Source: UBA2287 sp037442025
GTDB taxonomy: Bacteria; Bacteroidota; Bacteroidia; Bacteroidales; Tenuifilaceae
Direction of reading: 5' to 3'
Assembly: GCA_037442025.1 (NCBI GenBank)
Contig: JBBIRB010000058.1
Coordinates: forward strand, 1-14,966
DNA: 14,966 nucleotides
Every line of letters begins with the position of its first letter. The first letter of the stretch is position 1. The notes beneath the pieces are model-generated. The model was given only the letters and a program-made list of their open reading frames with translations. It did no database searches and was not told the DNA's origin. The position numbers were made by a program, and so were the translations under genes. This document shows positions 14,401-14,966 of this stretch, piece after piece.

Positions 14401-14790
14401 TACATACGAAATTTTCATTACCTCAATGGAACTGCCGGTTGTGTTTTGAAACTGAACACCCCAGGCTAAATTTCCGGTACCACTCGAACCTACTGAACCC
14501 ATAGCCCTATCAGTACTAGTGCCAGTGCCAAATGACCATCTGGCTCCTGTATTAGAACTTCCATCACCACCAGAATAGGTTGTTGAGGCTACTGTTCGTT
14601 GCCAATACCAACCTGAAAGAGTTGAATTATCTGCCCAAGGGTTGGTTGTTCCCGAAGCAGCCAGCGTATTGAAGTTCTGCGTGTAAGTACCGCTTGGTTG
14701 TGTTAAAAGAACCTGAGAGTTTGCCAACCCTGCAGCCCCCATAAGGCAGAATGTAAAAAGTAATGTTTTAAGTAAATTTCCGTTTCTCAT
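11482..14790 (-). CDS. Secreted modular protein with T9SS type A sorting domain; function unknown
   Basis: The 1102-residue protein is probably exported by Sec and then the type IX system. Modules by eye: signal peptide 1-25 (ending LANSQ); an aromatic, Gly/Ser/Thr-rich beta-sandwich 26-245 (SGWYWQR, GEQWRDGG, DNDHGLSIDDFSF-like end); a chitobiase/hexosaminidase C-terminal type domain 248-328 (IYYTLNGDEPTQSSTLY); an OB-fold-like region 335-530 (GQKYIQDATASILIDD); a divergent cadherin-like domain 535-634; two similar repeats 640-724 and 728-813, each ending in YTVTA...WTV.VTV; a second OB-fold-like domain 818-1015 (YFLQDGEGAWNGIRVF, GDRVRIKGTVKE); and the sorting domain 1027-1102 (AYPNPFTNSITIEN, then MGVYLITLENSNGEKSVRKMVKR). 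Such modules occur in secreted nucleases and lamin-tail proteins, but no catalytic domain is recognised. It may be an adhesin, a binding protein or a surface scaffold. A strong terminator follows. Confidence 0.85.
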   Translation of the reverse strand: MRNGNLLKTLLFTFCLMGAAGLANSQVLLTQPSGTYTQNFNTLAASGTTNPWADNSTLSGWYWQRTVASTTYSGGDGSSNTGARWSFGTGTSTDRAMGSVGSSGTGNLAWGVQFQNTTGSSIEVMKISYVGEQWRDGGNTTPVPQTVTFWYKKSSTAISDLTPNIQTNWIAFSSLDFTSPKFTTTAGALNGNTSANQVVFNQVELAGIDLGVGEYIMFRWDDPNHSGNDHGLSIDDFSFQWSAATTQVGTLSVTPGTSSYYNPFTVNVAISTATDSAAIYYTLNGDEPTQSSTLYQGPIAISSTTTLKARGYKVGIEPSAIATAVYTFNDPDFTASSIAELRSYDSDNATVYRLTSQAVVAYARVARGQKYIQDATASILIDDPTGIISSPYIAGDGITGLIGKLSLFEGMLQFIPVQNPGAPSSTGNAITIVNKTLATLTQNDQAKLVRIPNVAFVGSGNFAIATNYNITDPSGASVFRTAFSESNYVGQPIPQKTLKHLVAFVNYSTAGTTEFPAGYRLVSRNLSDFTFVGTDATLATFKLGGVETVNMVGVEVNNPETDPGATLFVPNPVGFEGIIATPTHAFATRVVKFNGAVVAEANLASQTFAHNDVVVVTVTAEDGETIKHYKVTISSNASSEAEIINFTLPNMAGSAVIDSEARTVTAEVLFGTSITSIVPTIVISNGATINPASGVAQNFTNPVVYTVTAENTTTTKEWTVNVTVLPASSAAEIVTFSLAAQAAPAVINSTLATVSISVVYGTSLTSLAPTITVSPFAGIVPASGASQNFSAPVQYTVTAQNGTPKVWTVTVTVNDPVLTPIYNIQYTTASPADSPFKDQSVFTSGIVTAWHYAWEGSPSSQVYKGYFLQDGEGAWNGIRVFNTSTTNRPNVGDRVRIKGTVKEQYNNTEINSVTAETVVLSTGNALPAPSVTTTLDANTEKWEGVLVRVINANCTNANAGFGMASVNDGSGQILIDDDIYKHTFTQGIAYNITGVVYYAFNEQKILPRSAADVSLFTSISGTDWKTAISAYPNPFTNSITIENIETVSTISITNLIGQQLVSIVNSGNSRLEVATEKLPMGVYLITLENSNGEKSVRKMVKR
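12352..12609 (-). repeat. Cadherin-like repeat 2 within the T9SS protein
   Basis: Encodes residues 728-813 (AEIVTFSLAAQAAPAVINST... to WTVTVTV). It aligns end to end with the preceding repeat, sharing AEI, GTS.TS..PTI, PASG..QNF..PV.YTVTA and WTV.VTV, roughly half of the positions by eye. The type resembles the DUF5018/cadherin-like beta-sandwich domains of Bacteroidetes surface proteins. Confidence 0.7.
12619..12873 (-). repeat. Cadherin-like repeat 1 within the T9SS protein
   Basis: Encodes residues 640-724 (EAEIINFTLPNMAGSAVIDS... to WTVNVTV). It precedes repeat 2 with only a short linker. A few short stretches are also shared at nucleotide level (for example CCCGAAGCGGG on the plus strand in both), consistent with tandem duplication followed by divergence. 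Confidence 0.7.
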
Positions 14791-14816
14791 AGTCTGTGTA
14801 TTTAATTAATAATGTG

Positions 14817-14824
14817 CAAATTAA
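14817..14824 (-). promoter_or_regulatory. Possible -7 element of the T9SS protein gene
   Basis: The complement reads TTAATTTG, one base off TAnnTTTG, 26 bases before the start codon. The sequence about 20 bases further upstream is T-rich but has no clear TTTG, so the assignment is weak. Confidence 0.4.
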
Positions 14825-14934
14825 CTCACCTGTTGTGTTTAAAAAAATTGAGGAAAATGGGTTACAATATAGGGTAAAAAAAGGGGAAGGACAAGTTTTT
14901 GGAGGGAAATATGGTTGATTGTTGATTGTTGCTC

Positions 14935-14966
14935 GCCCTGAGGCTCCGTTGCCCTGAGGCTCTCGA
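14935..14966. repeat. Short GC-rich tandem repeat, probably part of a dispersed extragenic repeat cut by the edge
   Basis: GCCCTGAGGCTC occurs at 14935-14946 and again at 14951-14962, a 16-base period. The second copy continues TCGA to the edge, resembling the left half of the dispersed type CCCTGAG...CTCTCGAAGGG. Immediately before it is a seven-base tandem GATTGTT repeat at about 14917-14930. The base composition contrasts with the AT-rich flank. Confidence 0.55.

Noticed and set aside
11482..14790. Extracellular nuclease (ExeM/NucH type)
   Set aside because: OB-fold modules like those of such nucleases are present, but no endonuclease/exonuclease/phosphatase catalytic motifs were seen anywhere in the protein.
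14935..14962. CRISPR array
   Set aside because: Only two 12-base copies at a 16-base period; there is no spacer-length unique sequence and no cas genes.

Overview
The window reads as a chromosomal segment of a Bacteroidota bacterium, most likely of the order Bacteroidales or a near relative. The clues are: several upstream regions with the phylum's characteristic -33/-7 promoter pair (TTTG, about 20 bases, TAnnTTTG); a large secreted protein ending in a type A Por/type IX secretion (T9SS) sorting domain; a DUF4199 membrane protein; start codons almost all without Shine-Dalgarno sequences; and a translation-gene neighbourhood typical of the phylum. The genus cannot be named from sequence reading alone. 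Every gene is on the minus strand except the SRP RNA gene.

Region 1 (1-3100, translation block). Read leftward on the minus strand this holds rpsU (bS21), a XerC/XerD-type recombinase, a short ribosome hibernation factor (hpf), then the operon tRNA-Thr(UGU), tRNA-Tyr(GUA), tRNA-Gly(UCC), tRNA-Thr(GGU), tuf. The tuf gene (EF-Tu) runs off the left edge. The tRNA-tuf order is the same as thrU-tyrU-glyT-thrT-tufB of Escherichia coli. Recognisable promoters precede rpsU and the tRNA-tuf operon, and probably xer. Hairpin terminators follow rpsU and hpf.

Region 2 (3170-7560, envelope and metabolic genes). This holds a small Omp85/BamA-like outer-membrane protein, an NfsA-like nitroreductase, a 400-base stretch without a gene, and a DUF4199 membrane protein followed three bases later by a DPM1/GtrB-like polyprenyl-phosphate glycosyltransferase. 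The last two form an operon with a good -7 element.

Region 3 (7586-11303). The small 4.5S-type SRP RNA gene lies on the plus strand and converges on trkA (cytosolic NAD-binding subunit of a Trk/Ktr potassium uptake system). Upstream of trkA is comEC (DNA-uptake channel), whose C-terminal metallo-beta-lactamase-like part lacks the metal-binding signature.

Region 4 (11434-14966). A strong palindromic terminator follows a 1102-residue modular T9SS cargo protein. It has a signal peptide, an N-terminal beta-sandwich, a chitobiase-type C-terminal domain, two OB-fold-like regions, three cadherin-like repeats and a sorting domain. No catalytic domain is recognised. The right edge contains a short GC-rich tandem repeat that looks like the start of a dispersed extragenic repeat.

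Most of the window is conserved housekeeping sequence. I do not see a clear new defence, mobile or biosynthetic system. The observations most worth following up are the lone strong Shine-Dalgarno sequence on hpf in an otherwise SD-free region next to rpsU, the non-catalytic multi-domain secreted protein, and the edge repeat.
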